Positions 26,336 to 34,565 of a stretch of DNA of 64,000 nucleotides are shown here, one piece after another. Each line of letters opens with the position of its first letter. Position 1 is the first letter of the stretch. The notes below the pieces were generated by a model. That model saw nothing but the letters and a program-made list of their open reading frames with translations, made no database searches and was not told the DNA's origin. The DNA is from Phyllobacterium sp. 21LDTY02-6 (GTDB lineage: Bacteria; Pseudomonadota; Alphaproteobacteria; Rhizobiales; Rhizobiaceae), in NCBI RefSeq assembly GCF_023554255.2, contig NZ_JAMJWD020000003.1:62001-126000 (forward strand). The letters are read 5' to 3'. The translations under genes were made by a program, and so were the position numbers.

Positions 26336-27267
26336 TGGCCGATAGACGAGATTTCATTGGTTATCGCGATGGATATCCCGCCGTCGACTGGCCGGGAGGT
26401 GCGCAGCTCGCAGTTTCCCTTGTCGTCAACGTCGAGGAGGGATCGGAACTCTCGATCGCCGATGGAGACGAGCGCAATGAAAGCGTCTACGAGGCGCGCG
26501 AAGAAGTCATAGGCGTACCGGACCCGTGCATGGAGAGCCATTATGGCTACGGTCCGCGTGCCGGTTATCGTCGCATAGTCGATGTGCTTGCAAAGCATGG
26601 CGTGCCAGCGACCTTTTCCTGCTGTGGCCGGACGGCAGTGCGGTCGCCATGGCTGGTTCAAGACGCGATAGCTCGCGGCCACGAAGTAAGTTGTCACGGC
26701 TGGCGATGGGAGAGCCTGGCGGGCATGACAGAGGACGAGCAGCGGCGAAATATCGCTCGAACATTCGAAGCGATCCGGAACGTGACCGGCATGGCACCAA
26801 GCGGCTGGCATACACGCTCGGCTTCCACGCCGGAGACCAGACGGTTGCTCGTTGAACACGGCGGCTTCCTTTACGATTCCGACGCCTATGATGATGACGC
26901 ACCCTACGTCGTCTCCGTCGGCAACGGGCCGCATGTAGTCCTTCCCTACGCATTCGACACCAATGATATGCGCTTCCAGCCGGGCGGCGGGTTCGTGCAT
27001 CCGGAGGATTTCAGCCGCTATTGCCTGGCTGCCTTTGACCGGCTGTGGCAGGAGGGCGCCGGTGCGCCGCGCATGTTGAGCATTGGGTTGCACCTGCGCA
27101 TCATCGGCCGCCCGGCTCGCATCGGCGCTCTTGAGGCATTGCTGGAGGCGATTGCAGCACGCGGCAATATCTGGTTCGCCACACGTGCCCAGATTGCTAC
27201 CCATTGGCGGCGAGCTACGGGCCTGCCTGATTTTCAGCCGGCTGGAGCTAATGATGCAACTATATGA
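26335..27267 (+). CDS. Polysaccharide-deacetylase-fold hydrolase, PuuE allantoinase-like
   Basis: 310 aa, NodB/CE4-fold protein of the PuuE group. It has SLVVNVEEGSE near residue 30 where deacetylases carry a metal-binding Asp pair, plus ESHYGYGPRAGYRRIVDVLAKHGVPATFSCCG and GHEVSCHGWRWE, typical of PuuE. PuuE-type enzymes open the hydantoin ring of allantoin, so a cyclic ureide or imide is a reasonable substrate here. It sits between the permeases and an amidase, which fits ring opening followed by amide hydrolysis. The reaction is inferred. Confidence 0.85.
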   Translation: MADRRDFIGYRDGYPAVDWPGGAQLAVSLVVNVEEGSELSIADGDERNESVYEAREEVIGVPDPCMESHYGYGPRAGYRRIVDVLAKHGVPATFSCCGRTAVRSPWLVQDAIARGHEVSCHGWRWESLAGMTEDEQRRNIARTFEAIRNVTGMAPSGWHTRSASTPETRRLLVEHGGFLYDSDAYDDDAPYVVSVGNGPHVVLPYAFDTNDMRFQPGGGFVHPEDFSRYCLAAFDRLWQEGAGAPRMLSIGLHLRIIGRPARIGALEALLEAIAARGNIWFATRAQIATHWRRATGLPDFQPAGANDATI

Positions 27268-28609
27268 AGACGTCATAACCATGAGCGCCCGAGAAATAGC
27301 GGCTGCCGTAAACACCGGAAGGCTGTCCGCCATAGACGCTGTTCGCGCCCATCTCGCCATCATATCGGAGCGGAACCCTTCGCTGAATGCGATTGTTGCC
27401 ATTGATAGCGGGAAATCGTTGCAACAGGCGCGTATTGTCGATGAGCGCATAGGCGGCGGGGAATGTCTTCCGCTTGCCGGCGTGCCGATCATCGTCAAGG
27501 ACAACATATGGGTAGAGGATTGGCCGATAACTCAGGGTTCGCGCCTTTTCGCCAATTTCATCGCTGACAGCGATGCCGAGGCCGTCAGGCTGGCGAGACA
27601 GGCTGGAGCCGTCATCGTCGGGATCGGCGCTTGCTCCGAATTCGCTGCCAAAGGCGTTACAGCAACGCCGCTTTATGGCACGACCCGACACCCGCTGGCT
27701 CACTCCCTGACGCCCGGCGGCTCGTCGGGCGGCAATGCAGCCGCGCTTGCTGCCGGCATGGCACCGTTGGCACTCGGAACAGATGCCGGCGGATCGAGCC
27801 GTCGCCCACCAGCCCATTGCGGCATCGTCGGATTCAAGCCCAGCCAGGACGCGATCCCCTATGGACCGGGATTTGCCGAGCCGTTCTGGGGCGTTTCAGT
27901 CATCGCGCCAATGGGCCGGACGGTCGATGACTGTGCGCTACTATTCGAGGCATTGACCGGCAATACACCTGCTCCGCAGCGCCCGTTGCGTCTCGGTTAC
28001 CATCCCACCTTCGGTATTGATGCCGCCGTCGACGCTGATGTTGCTGCAGCTTTTGAAGCGGCACGCAGACGAATTTTGGCGGCGGGTGTGGAGATGGATG
28101 CAGTGACAATGGCCTGGCCCGAGGGAACCAATGAAGAAGTACTCATGCCGCTTCAGCATGCTGGCCTTGCCATGCTCTATGGGGAGCGCTGGCAGCACGA
28201 ACCAGACCTCTTTGATCCCGATATCGGATCTCAAATCGAACGCGGCCTGTCGCTCCCGGGCGTCGCAGTTGCCCGAGCCCTTGATCAGTCACACAGGCTG
28301 CGCGGTTGCCTGGACCATATATTTGCCCAGTACGATCTACTCATCGGCTTGACGACACCCTGCGGCCCCTGGCCCCATGACCGCCTTGGTCCCGAGACCA
28401 TCGGCGGCAAGCCCGTCTCACCCCGCGATCATGCTGCCCTGACCCCTCGCTTCAATCATGCCGGTCTGCCAGCCCTCTCCTTACCGTGCGGCTCTGACCG
28501 CAATGGTTTGCCGGTTGGCATGCAGATCGTTGGACCCGCCGGCGCGGACACATTTGTACTGGCAGCGGCAGCGCAGTTTGAAACGATTCTTGCAGGCCCG
28601 GTTGCTTAA
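27254..28609 (+). CDS. Amidase (amidase-signature family)
   Basis: 451 aa, GatA/AtzE-like. The Ser-cisSer-Lys triad is visible: Lys in GVPIIVKDNIWV, cis-Ser in TPGGSSGGNAAALAAG and the nucleophile region GTDAGGSSRRPPAHCG. It hydrolyses a carboxamide or carbamoyl group to release ammonia. Starts at ATG 27254 or the adjacent ATG 27251, inside the last codons of the deacetylase gene, with GGAG just upstream. Typical family members show GTDTGGSIR at the nucleophile, and the A-GG-SS-RR variant here is mildly divergent. Substrate unknown. Confidence 0.9.
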   Translation: MQLYEDVITMSAREIAAAVNTGRLSAIDAVRAHLAIISERNPSLNAIVAIDSGKSLQQARIVDERIGGGECLPLAGVPIIVKDNIWVEDWPITQGSRLFANFIADSDAEAVRLARQAGAVIVGIGACSEFAAKGVTATPLYGTTRHPLAHSLTPGGSSGGNAAALAAGMAPLALGTDAGGSSRRPPAHCGIVGFKPSQDAIPYGPGFAEPFWGVSVIAPMGRTVDDCALLFEALTGNTPAPQRPLRLGYHPTFGIDAAVDADVAAAFEAARRRILAAGVEMDAVTMAWPEGTNEEVLMPLQHAGLAMLYGERWQHEPDLFDPDIGSQIERGLSLPGVAVARALDQSHRLRGCLDHIFAQYDLLIGLTTPCGPWPHDRLGPETIGGKPVSPRDHAALTPRFNHAGLPALSLPCGSDRNGLPVGMQIVGPAGADTFVLAAAAQFETILAGPVA

Positions 28610-28625
28610 CCGGAAGGAGACAGTG

Positions 28626-29411
28626 TTGAAGATATTGATGATCAACCCCAATACATCGACCGAGATGACGGACCGGATGATTGCAACCGCGCAGTCCGTT
28701 CTTGCGCCCGACACAGAGCTGATTGCTCATACGGCGACACGGGGTTTCCCCTACATTGCAAGCAGAGCTGAAGCGATGATTGCGGGCAATATCACGCTCG
28801 AAATGCTGGCGGAACATCATCACGGCTGCGACGCCGCTGTCATCGCAGCCTTTGGCGATCCAAGTCTCATTGCAGCACGCGAACTCTTCGAAATCCCGAT
28901 TACTGCCATGGCCGAGGCCGCCATACTGACTTCCTGCATGCTGGGCGAGCGCTTTGCCATGCTGACATTCTCCCGAACGCTGGTTGCCTGGTACGAGGAT
29001 GCGGTGGCGTTGGCCGGACTGACCCATCGTTGCGCGGCGATCCGTGTGCCGGACGTTAGCTTCAAGTCGGTATCGACAGTTCAATACGAATTGGAAAACG
29101 AAATCGTCGCACTGGCTGAAAGGACGGTGAAGGAAGATGGCGCCGACGTACTGATACTCGCCGGTGCGCCGCTGGCAGGTCTCGCGCAACGCATAGCCCA
29201 TCGTTCACCGGTGCCGCTGGTCGATCCTCTGGTCGCTGCAGTCAGTCAGGCCCAAACGCTTGCAAGGATGAAACCAAAGGCGGCCAGTGCCGGACGGTTT
29301 GCGCGGCCGGGCCCCAAGGTTACGGTTGGTCTGCCGCAATCGCTTGCCGACTGGATCGAGCATCGCGGGCCGGATCGGCAGTCGGATCTAACCCTCAATG
29401 CGAGCATGTGA
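28626..29411 (+). CDS. Asp/Glu/hydantoin racemase-fold protein lacking both cysteines
   Basis: About 261 aa from TTG 28626; GTG 28623 is equally possible. AAGGAGA lies just upstream. The fold opener ILMINPNTSTEMT is typical of hydantoin and allantoin racemases. The two catalytic Cys regions read VIAAFGDPSL and LILAGAPLAGL, where active racemases have A-C-F-G-D-P and G-C-A. Both cysteines are therefore missing, and racemisation by the usual two-base mechanism is unlikely. Part of the sigma-54-linked operon. A different reaction such as decarboxylation or hydrolysis is possible. Confidence 0.82.
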   Translation: MKILMINPNTSTEMTDRMIATAQSVLAPDTELIAHTATRGFPYIASRAEAMIAGNITLEMLAEHHHGCDAAVIAAFGDPSLIAARELFEIPITAMAEAAILTSCMLGERFAMLTFSRTLVAWYEDAVALAGLTHRCAAIRVPDVSFKSVSTVQYELENEIVALAERTVKEDGADVLILAGAPLAGLAQRIAHRSPVPLVDPLVAAVSQAQTLARMKPKAASAGRFARPGPKVTVGLPQSLADWIEHRGPDRQSDLTLNASM

Positions 29412-29423
29412 GAGGTATCCACG

Positions 29424-30881
29424 ATGGATAGCACGATCGATCTCATCGTCATGGCCGGCCTGATCGTCACGATGGATCAGGGTCGCAGCCTAATCACGGA
29501 TGGTGCAGTGGCGGTCAATGACGGGAAAATTCTCGCGGTGGGACCGAGAGATGCGATTTCTCAACGGTATGCTGCTTTGAAGACAGTGGGCGGCAATCAC
29601 GCGATTGTCATGCCCGGCTTTATCGACGGGCACTCTCACGCTGGCCACGGATTGATAAGAACAATGGGCAGCGATGACTTCCCAGCGTTTCGCGAGGCAT
29701 GCCGGAAGGTCTACATGGAGTCAGCGTCGCTTGATTTCTGGGCCGCGGAGGCTCGCCTGTCGGCTCTCGAACGACTCAAGGCAGGCGTTACCACGGCAAC
29801 GCTCTATCTTGGAGGTGGGGACGAGAACAACCGCTCCGACACACCAGAAGTTGCGACCACTTACGCAGCCGCGTTCTGCGGTGTTGGAATGAAGCTGGTC
29901 CTGGGCATTGGCCCGACGAGGCCACCGTTTCCACGGCATTACACCCATTTTCGGGGAGATCGGGCGCAAACGGTAGAAGTGAACTTCGATCGACAGCTCT
30001 CCGTCTGTGAGGAGGTTGCGCGGATTCTGCCGGGGGCGCGAACTCGGGTTGCCTTTACTGCGCCGGTCATAAATCCCGCCATTCATCGGGACAGGCATTT
30101 TCGCATGCTCTGCGAGATGGCGCAGACCATGAAAGACCTTGCACGGAAATACGATACCCTGCTCATGATCGACGGCCACCGCGAGGGAACTGTCGCCTTT
30201 GCCAACGGGCTGGACATTCTCGATCATCGAACTCTGCTCTCGCATGCGATTGGACTGAAAGAAGACGAAGTGGCGCTGATCGCGGAGCTTGGTGCGGTCG
30301 TATCCAATAACGCTGTTTCGGCAAGCGGCACATGGGATCGCTGCCCTTTGGTAGAGCTGCTTGCTGCTGGGGCCCGGGTATTTTTATCGAGTGACGGGCT
30401 GGCACCCGATGGTGGAACAGACATGTTCGACGTGATGCGCGGCGCAATGCGCTACCATCGTTCCATGTGCCGCAATCCCAATATTCTTCCGCCGGGCCGT
30501 GCGCTTTCCCTGACCACGATCGAAACCGCCAGAGCGCTCGGGATAGATCATGAGGTCGGGTCGATTGAGCCGGGGAAGCGGGCCGATATCATTCTGGTCG
30601 ATACGCAAAAACCACATCTGCAACCCTCGGTCATGCCGCTTCATCAGCTTCTCATGTACGCCAATGCCAGCGACATCGACACGGTTATAGTGGACGGGCA
30701 GGTAATGATGGAGAACCGGCAGGTTGCCCAGCAGGCTGAAATACTCTCGGCCAGCCAGGTAGAATGCCAGATCATGCTGGACCGCTCCGGCCTGCGAACA
30801 TCGCTCGACCTGCCGAAAAGCTTCTGGTCCGACAGTTACGACCGCCCTGTTCGTGATGGTTTAAACCATCACGACAGATGA
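29424..30881 (+). CDS. Amidohydrolase family protein (second aminohydrolase)
   Basis: 485 aa TIM-barrel amidohydrolase. It shows the N-terminal composite sheet, then PGFIDGHSHAGHGLIRTMG (H-x-H), LLMIDGHREG, LLSHAIGL and FLSSDGLAPDGG as metal or active-site loops. At strand 5 the usual H-x-H reads D-G-H and no Glu sits three residues after the His, so the chemistry may differ from ordinary deaminases. Last complete gene of the sigma-54-linked operon. A 24-bp perfect palindrome occupies its final codons. Substrate unknown. Confidence 0.86.
   Translation: MDSTIDLIVMAGLIVTMDQGRSLITDGAVAVNDGKILAVGPRDAISQRYAALKTVGGNHAIVMPGFIDGHSHAGHGLIRTMGSDDFPAFREACRKVYMESASLDFWAAEARLSALERLKAGVTTATLYLGGGDENNRSDTPEVATTYAAAFCGVGMKLVLGIGPTRPPFPRHYTHFRGDRAQTVEVNFDRQLSVCEEVARILPGARTRVAFTAPVINPAIHRDRHFRMLCEMAQTMKDLARKYDTLLMIDGHREGTVAFANGLDILDHRTLLSHAIGLKEDEVALIAELGAVVSNNAVSASGTWDRCPLVELLAAGARVFLSSDGLAPDGGTDMFDVMRGAMRYHRSMCRNPNILPPGRALSLTTIETARALGIDHEVGSIEPGKRADIILVDTQKPHLQPSVMPLHQLLMYANASDIDTVIVDGQVMMENRQVAQQAEILSASQVECQIMLDRSGLRTSLDLPKSFWSDSYDRPVRDGLNHHDR
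30851..30874. repeat. 24-bp perfect palindrome in the 3' end of the amidohydrolase gene
   Basis: The left arm TCGTGATGGTTT is followed directly by its exact reverse complement. It ends five bases before the TGA stop. As RNA it could form a 10-bp stem with a 4-nt loop. No T-tract follows. It could be a terminator, an operator or part of a target site. Confidence 0.7.
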
Positions 30882-30906
30882 GTGATATTAGGGGCACGAC
30901 CGCGAT

Positions 30907-31085
30907 ATGTTCGACATTATTATCCAAGGTGGACGCGTCTCAGCGGCAACACGACCGTTCTTCCCTTCTGCCCGGGGAAGGAACTGCCCGCACTGGTGGG
31001 CGACGGCCAGACATCCTTCAAGTTATTCATGGCAGCTGTCACATTGATTAATCGTCAACGTGCCTGCGGTATCTGGGTTTCATGA
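30907..31085 (+). pseudogene. Remnant of a dihydropyrimidinase/hydantoinase-like gene
   Basis: Reading from ATG 30907 gives MFDIIIQGGRVSAA, the classic start of a dihydropyrimidinase or D-hydantoinase, with AGGGG upstream. Around 30980-31040, in another frame, comes KELPALVGDGQTSFKLFMA, which resembles the TSFK-FM block from the middle of the same family. The piece between is missing and the frame is broken, so this looks like an internally deleted, frameshifted relic of the last enzyme of the operon. From 31086 to 31310 only a short inverted repeat was seen. Confidence 0.6.
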
Positions 31086-31212
31086 ATAGGCAGGTCCCGA
31101 CGTACAAAAATCGTCGCTTTCACCGGAGCACAATCCATCGTGGCGCCGCTCTTTTCGATGCGGCCAAACCGGCAATGAACGGAAATTCTTTCTCACCTGC
31201 GGGCGGCAATTC

Positions 31213-31231
31213 GCAATAAATTATCTATTGC
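31213..31231. promoter_or_regulatory. Inverted repeat GCAATA-N7-TATTGC upstream of sulfonate module 1
   Basis: Perfect 6-bp arms with a 7-bp spacer in an AT-rich patch about 80 bp before the monooxygenase start, the only symmetric element in this promoter region. A regulator-binding site is possible. No regulator gene is adjacent. Confidence 0.35.
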
Positions 31232-31310
31232 ACGGGTCGCATGGCTCATAATCTGACGAAACTGCAAACCATGCCGCAATTGTCGCGGCAGCGTTTCGTC
31301 GGAGGATCGG

Positions 31311-32648
31311 ATGACCGGAAAACGGCAGTTGAAACTTGGTTTCATGCTTCACGGCGTCGGCATGGGATGGGGCGATTGGCGCCATCCGGATGCGGATCCG
31401 ACGGCCAGCACCAATCTTGCCTATTACAAGCGTCAGGCCCAGCTTGCCGAGGCGGCAAAGTTCGACTTTCTCTTCGTCGCCGACAGCGTCTTCATCACCG
31501 AGAAGTCGAGCCCACATTATCTCAACCGCTTCGAGCCGCTGACCATACTGTCCGCCCTCGCCGGTGCCACGTCGCATATCGGCCTGGTCGGCACGCTGAC
31601 GGTAAGCTACAGCGAGCCTTTCAACGTCGCCCGCCAGTTCGCCTCGCTCGATCATATCAGCGGCGGCCGTGCCGGGTGGAACGTCGTCACCTCCTGGCTG
31701 GAGGGCAGCGCTTCCAATTTCAGCAGGCAGGCGCATCTCGCCCATGACGTGCGATACCGGCTCGCCGACGAATATCTCGATGTCGTGCAGGGCCTGTGGG
31801 ACTCGTGGGAAGACGATGCGCTGGTTCACGACAAGGCGCGCGGCGTCTTCTTCGATCCGCAGAAGCTGCATACGCTGAACCACAAGGGCGAGTTCTTCGA
31901 GGTCAGAGGACCGCTCAACATCGCTCGCTCGCCGCAGGGCCAGCCGGTGATCTTCCAGGCGGGCGCTTCGGAAGATGGCCGGAATTACGCGGCGAGGCGC
32001 GCCGACGCGATCTTCGTCCATCATGACAGCCTCGAAGAGGGCCGGAACTATTATCACGACCTGAAGCAGCGTGCCGCGGGCTTCGGCCGCGACCCGGACA
32101 AGCTCTTCATCCTGCCCGGCATCCGTCCGGTCGTCGGCTCCACGGAAGCGGAGGTCGAGCGGAAGTACCAGGAATTTGCAAATCTCACATCGATAGAGAA
32201 CGCGCTCTCCATGCTCGGCCGGCCGTTCAACGATTATGATTTCCTGCAGCACGATCTCGATGCGCCCTTCCCCGACATTGCCGCCCATGGCGTCAATTCC
32301 AACCAGAGCCAGTCGAGCCGGATCATCGAAGTCGCCCGCGCCGGCAATCTGACGCTGCGCGAGGTGGCGTTGCGCTTCGCCACGCCGCGCAGCGATTTCG
32401 TCGGCACGCCGGAGCAGGTCGCCGATGCTTTCGAGCGCTGGCTGGTCGAGCGCGGTTCGGACGGCTTCGTCATCAACGTCTCATTGCCGAAGGAGCTTGA
32501 AGTGCTGGTCGAAACCGTGATCCCGATCCTGCAGAAGCGCGGCATTTTCCGCGAGGAATACGAATCGGAAACCTTCCGCGGCAATCTCGGCCTAGACGTG
32601 CCGCGCAACCGCCATGCGGCAAGCGAGGTTCCTGTCGCCGCCGAATGA
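31311..32648 (+). CDS. LLM-class flavin-dependent monooxygenase, NtaA/SnaA/DszA type
   Basis: 445 aa, bacterial-luciferase-like TIM barrel of the nitrilotriacetate/dibenzothiophene-sulfone monooxygenase branch. Motifs are GWGDWRHPDADP, AAKFDFLFVADSVFI, GTLTVSYSEPFNVARQFASLDHISGGRAGWNVVTS and PVIFQAGASEDGRNYAA. It uses reduced flavin and oxygen to cleave C-S or C-N bonds. The reductase partner is not adjacent, although a quinone reductase is encoded at 35327. ATG follows GGAGGAT. First gene of an operon with an SsuABC-type transporter, so an organosulfur substrate is likely. Confidence 0.9.
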   Translation: MTGKRQLKLGFMLHGVGMGWGDWRHPDADPTASTNLAYYKRQAQLAEAAKFDFLFVADSVFITEKSSPHYLNRFEPLTILSALAGATSHIGLVGTLTVSYSEPFNVARQFASLDHISGGRAGWNVVTSWLEGSASNFSRQAHLAHDVRYRLADEYLDVVQGLWDSWEDDALVHDKARGVFFDPQKLHTLNHKGEFFEVRGPLNIARSPQGQPVIFQAGASEDGRNYAARRADAIFVHHDSLEEGRNYYHDLKQRAAGFGRDPDKLFILPGIRPVVGSTEAEVERKYQEFANLTSIENALSMLGRPFNDYDFLQHDLDAPFPDIAAHGVNSNQSQSSRIIEVARAGNLTLREVALRFATPRSDFVGTPEQVADAFERWLVERGSDGFVINVSLPKELEVLVETVIPILQKRGIFREEYESETFRGNLGLDVPRNRHAASEVPVAAE

Positions 32649-32682
32649 TCCCCCAAGAAGCCCGACCGGAGCAAGGTGATTC

Positions 32683-33657
32683 ATGACCATTCTTTCCAGA
32701 CGCTTATTCAATGTCCTCGCCGGCGGGTTGGCCGCGCTCTGCCTCGCAACACCGCTTTCGGCTAGTTTCGCCGAGGACCTGTCGGACGTCACGCTCCGCA
32801 TCGGCGATCAGACCGGCGTGGTGCGCGCCAAGCTGGAGGCGGCCGGCCTGCTCGAGAACGTGCCCTACACGATCGAATGGTCCGTCTATGCGGCAGCCGT
32901 CAACCTGCATGAGGCGTTGAAAGCCGATGCCGTCGATATCGGCTCGGCCGCCGACAGCCCGACTGTCAGCGCCATCGCCGGCGGTTCCAGGATCAAGGTT
33001 GTCGCCGCCTTTTCCAATGGCGGGCGCGGCACGGCGCTGCTCGTCCCGGAAAACAGTCCGATCAAGACCATCGAGGACCTGAAGGGCAAGACGATATCGC
33101 CAACGACGCGAGGCAGTGTCGCTCATTACCTGACGGTTGGCGTGTTGAAGAAAGCGGGCATCAAGGAAGGTGAAGCGAAACTGGCCTTTCTGACGCCGGC
33201 CGACGCCAGTGCAGCGTTTCAGACAGGCAGCATCGATGCCTGGGGCATATGGGGCGTCTATCTCGCCCGCACGGTCGGGATACAGAAGGCCCGCGTGCTG
33301 ATCGACGGCGAAGGCATCAATACCGGCCATGGCGTGCTCAGCGCCACCGACAGCGCGCTTGCCGATCCGGGCAAGGTAGCGGCGATCGCCGACTTCGCCG
33401 CCCGGATCGAACAGGGTTACAAATGGTCGGCCGAAAACAAGGATGCCTATATCGATTTCTATGCCGCCTTCTCGAAGCAGGACAAGTCGATCATCGCCGA
33501 AACCTATGACGACGAGGCGGCGTTCAAACGTGTGCCGCTGGACGATGCCTTCACCGCTTCGCTGCAGAACGTTTTCGCGACCTGGAAGGAAGCGGGCGTG
33601 CTCTCCGGCAACCTCGACCTGTCGAAATATGTCTATCGCGACCTGCCGACCAACTGA
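32683..33657 (+). CDS. Aliphatic sulfonate ABC transporter substrate-binding protein, SsuA-like
   Basis: 324 aa periplasmic protein with a Sec signal peptide (FNVLAGGLAALCLATPLSASFAED). Features of the SsuA/TauA/NrtA family are LRIGDQTGVVRAKLEAAG, EWSVYAAAVNLHEALKADAVDIGSAADSP and GSIDAWGIWGVYLA. It collects an alkanesulfonate or similar anion for the permease and ATPase that follow. It lies 34 bp after the monooxygenase. Confidence 0.9.
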   Translation: MTILSRRLFNVLAGGLAALCLATPLSASFAEDLSDVTLRIGDQTGVVRAKLEAAGLLENVPYTIEWSVYAAAVNLHEALKADAVDIGSAADSPTVSAIAGGSRIKVVAAFSNGGRGTALLVPENSPIKTIEDLKGKTISPTTRGSVAHYLTVGVLKKAGIKEGEAKLAFLTPADASAAFQTGSIDAWGIWGVYLARTVGIQKARVLIDGEGINTGHGVLSATDSALADPGKVAAIADFAARIEQGYKWSAENKDAYIDFYAAFSKQDKSIIAETYDDEAAFKRVPLDDAFTASLQNVFATWKEAGVLSGNLDLSKYVYRDLPTN

Positions 33658-33674
33658 TCCATGGGAACCGGCCG

Positions 33675-34565
33675 ATGAACAGCATTGCCACCATAAGACT
33701 GGAAACAGCCGAGAAACTGCATGATGCAGGGCCTGGCAACCGCCGGGCGCCATTGCCAGCTGTCGACCTGAAGCGCATCGAGCCGTTGTCGGCGTCCCGC
33801 CGCGGCGTGCCGCGCTGGCTCAGGCGCGGGGCGGGCCCGGTGCTTCTTGTTCTCCTCTGGCACCTCGCCTCCACCACCGGCCTGTTGCCGGAGGAGGTGC
33901 TGGCAGGACCTTCCGTGGTGATCGGCAGTGCGGCGAAGCTGATCGAGACCGGTGAATTGCAACAGGCGATCTGGGTCTCGCTCGGCCGTGCGCTGACGGG
34001 GCTTGCGATCGGCGGCACTGTCGGCATCCTGCTCGCCGTGCTTTCCGGTCTTTTCCGACTCGGCGAGGACCTGATCGACTCCACCGTGCAAATGTTGCGC
34101 ACCGTCCCCAATGTGGCGCTGATCCCGTTGCTGATCATCTGGTTCGGCATTGGCGAGGCGCCGAAGGTGGCGCTGATCGCGCTCGGCACCGCCTTCCCGC
34201 TTTATCTCAACGTCTATGCGGGCATCCGCAACGTGGATGCCACGCTGATCGAAGCGGGCAGGACGCTCGACCTTTCCCGCCTGGCAATGATCCGTCACAT
34301 CATCCTGCCCGGCGCCCTGCCCTCGGCGCTGGTCGGGCTGCGCTACTCGCTCGGCATTGCATGGTTGGCTCTCGTCTTCGGCGAGCAGATCAATGCGACC
34401 GCTGGTATCGGCTATCTCATGGCCAATGCCCGCGAATTCTTCCAGACCGACGTCATCGTAGTCTGCCTCGCGGTCTATGCCTTCCTCGGCCTCGCGGTCG
34501 ACTTCATCGTCAGAACGCTCGAAAGGATATTCCTGTCATGGCGACCGGCATTCAGCGGAACGTGA
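33675..34565 (+). CDS. Sulfonate ABC transporter permease, SsuC-like
   Basis: 296 aa BPD-type permease. A hydrophilic N-terminus of about 50 residues precedes the membrane segments (VLLVLLWHLASTTGLLP first). The coupling loop is IEAGRTLDLSRLAMIRHIILPGALP, and GEQINATAGIGYLMANAREFF is typical of SsuC/TauC. It starts 18 bp after the binding protein and overlaps the ATPase gene by 28 bp. Confidence 0.92.
   Translation: MNSIATIRLETAEKLHDAGPGNRRAPLPAVDLKRIEPLSASRRGVPRWLRRGAGPVLLVLLWHLASTTGLLPEEVLAGPSVVIGSAAKLIETGELQQAIWVSLGRALTGLAIGGTVGILLAVLSGLFRLGEDLIDSTVQMLRTVPNVALIPLLIIWFGIGEAPKVALIALGTAFPLYLNVYAGIRNVDATLIEAGRTLDLSRLAMIRHIILPGALPSALVGLRYSLGIAWLALVFGEQINATAGIGYLMANAREFFQTDVIVVCLAVYAFLGLAVDFIVRTLERIFLSWRPAFSGT

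Noticed and set aside
31221-32288. Long open frame antisense to the flavin monooxygenase
   Set aside because: It mirrors the codon structure of a well-supported gene on the other strand, has low-complexity composition and shows no recognisable domain or ribosome-binding site.
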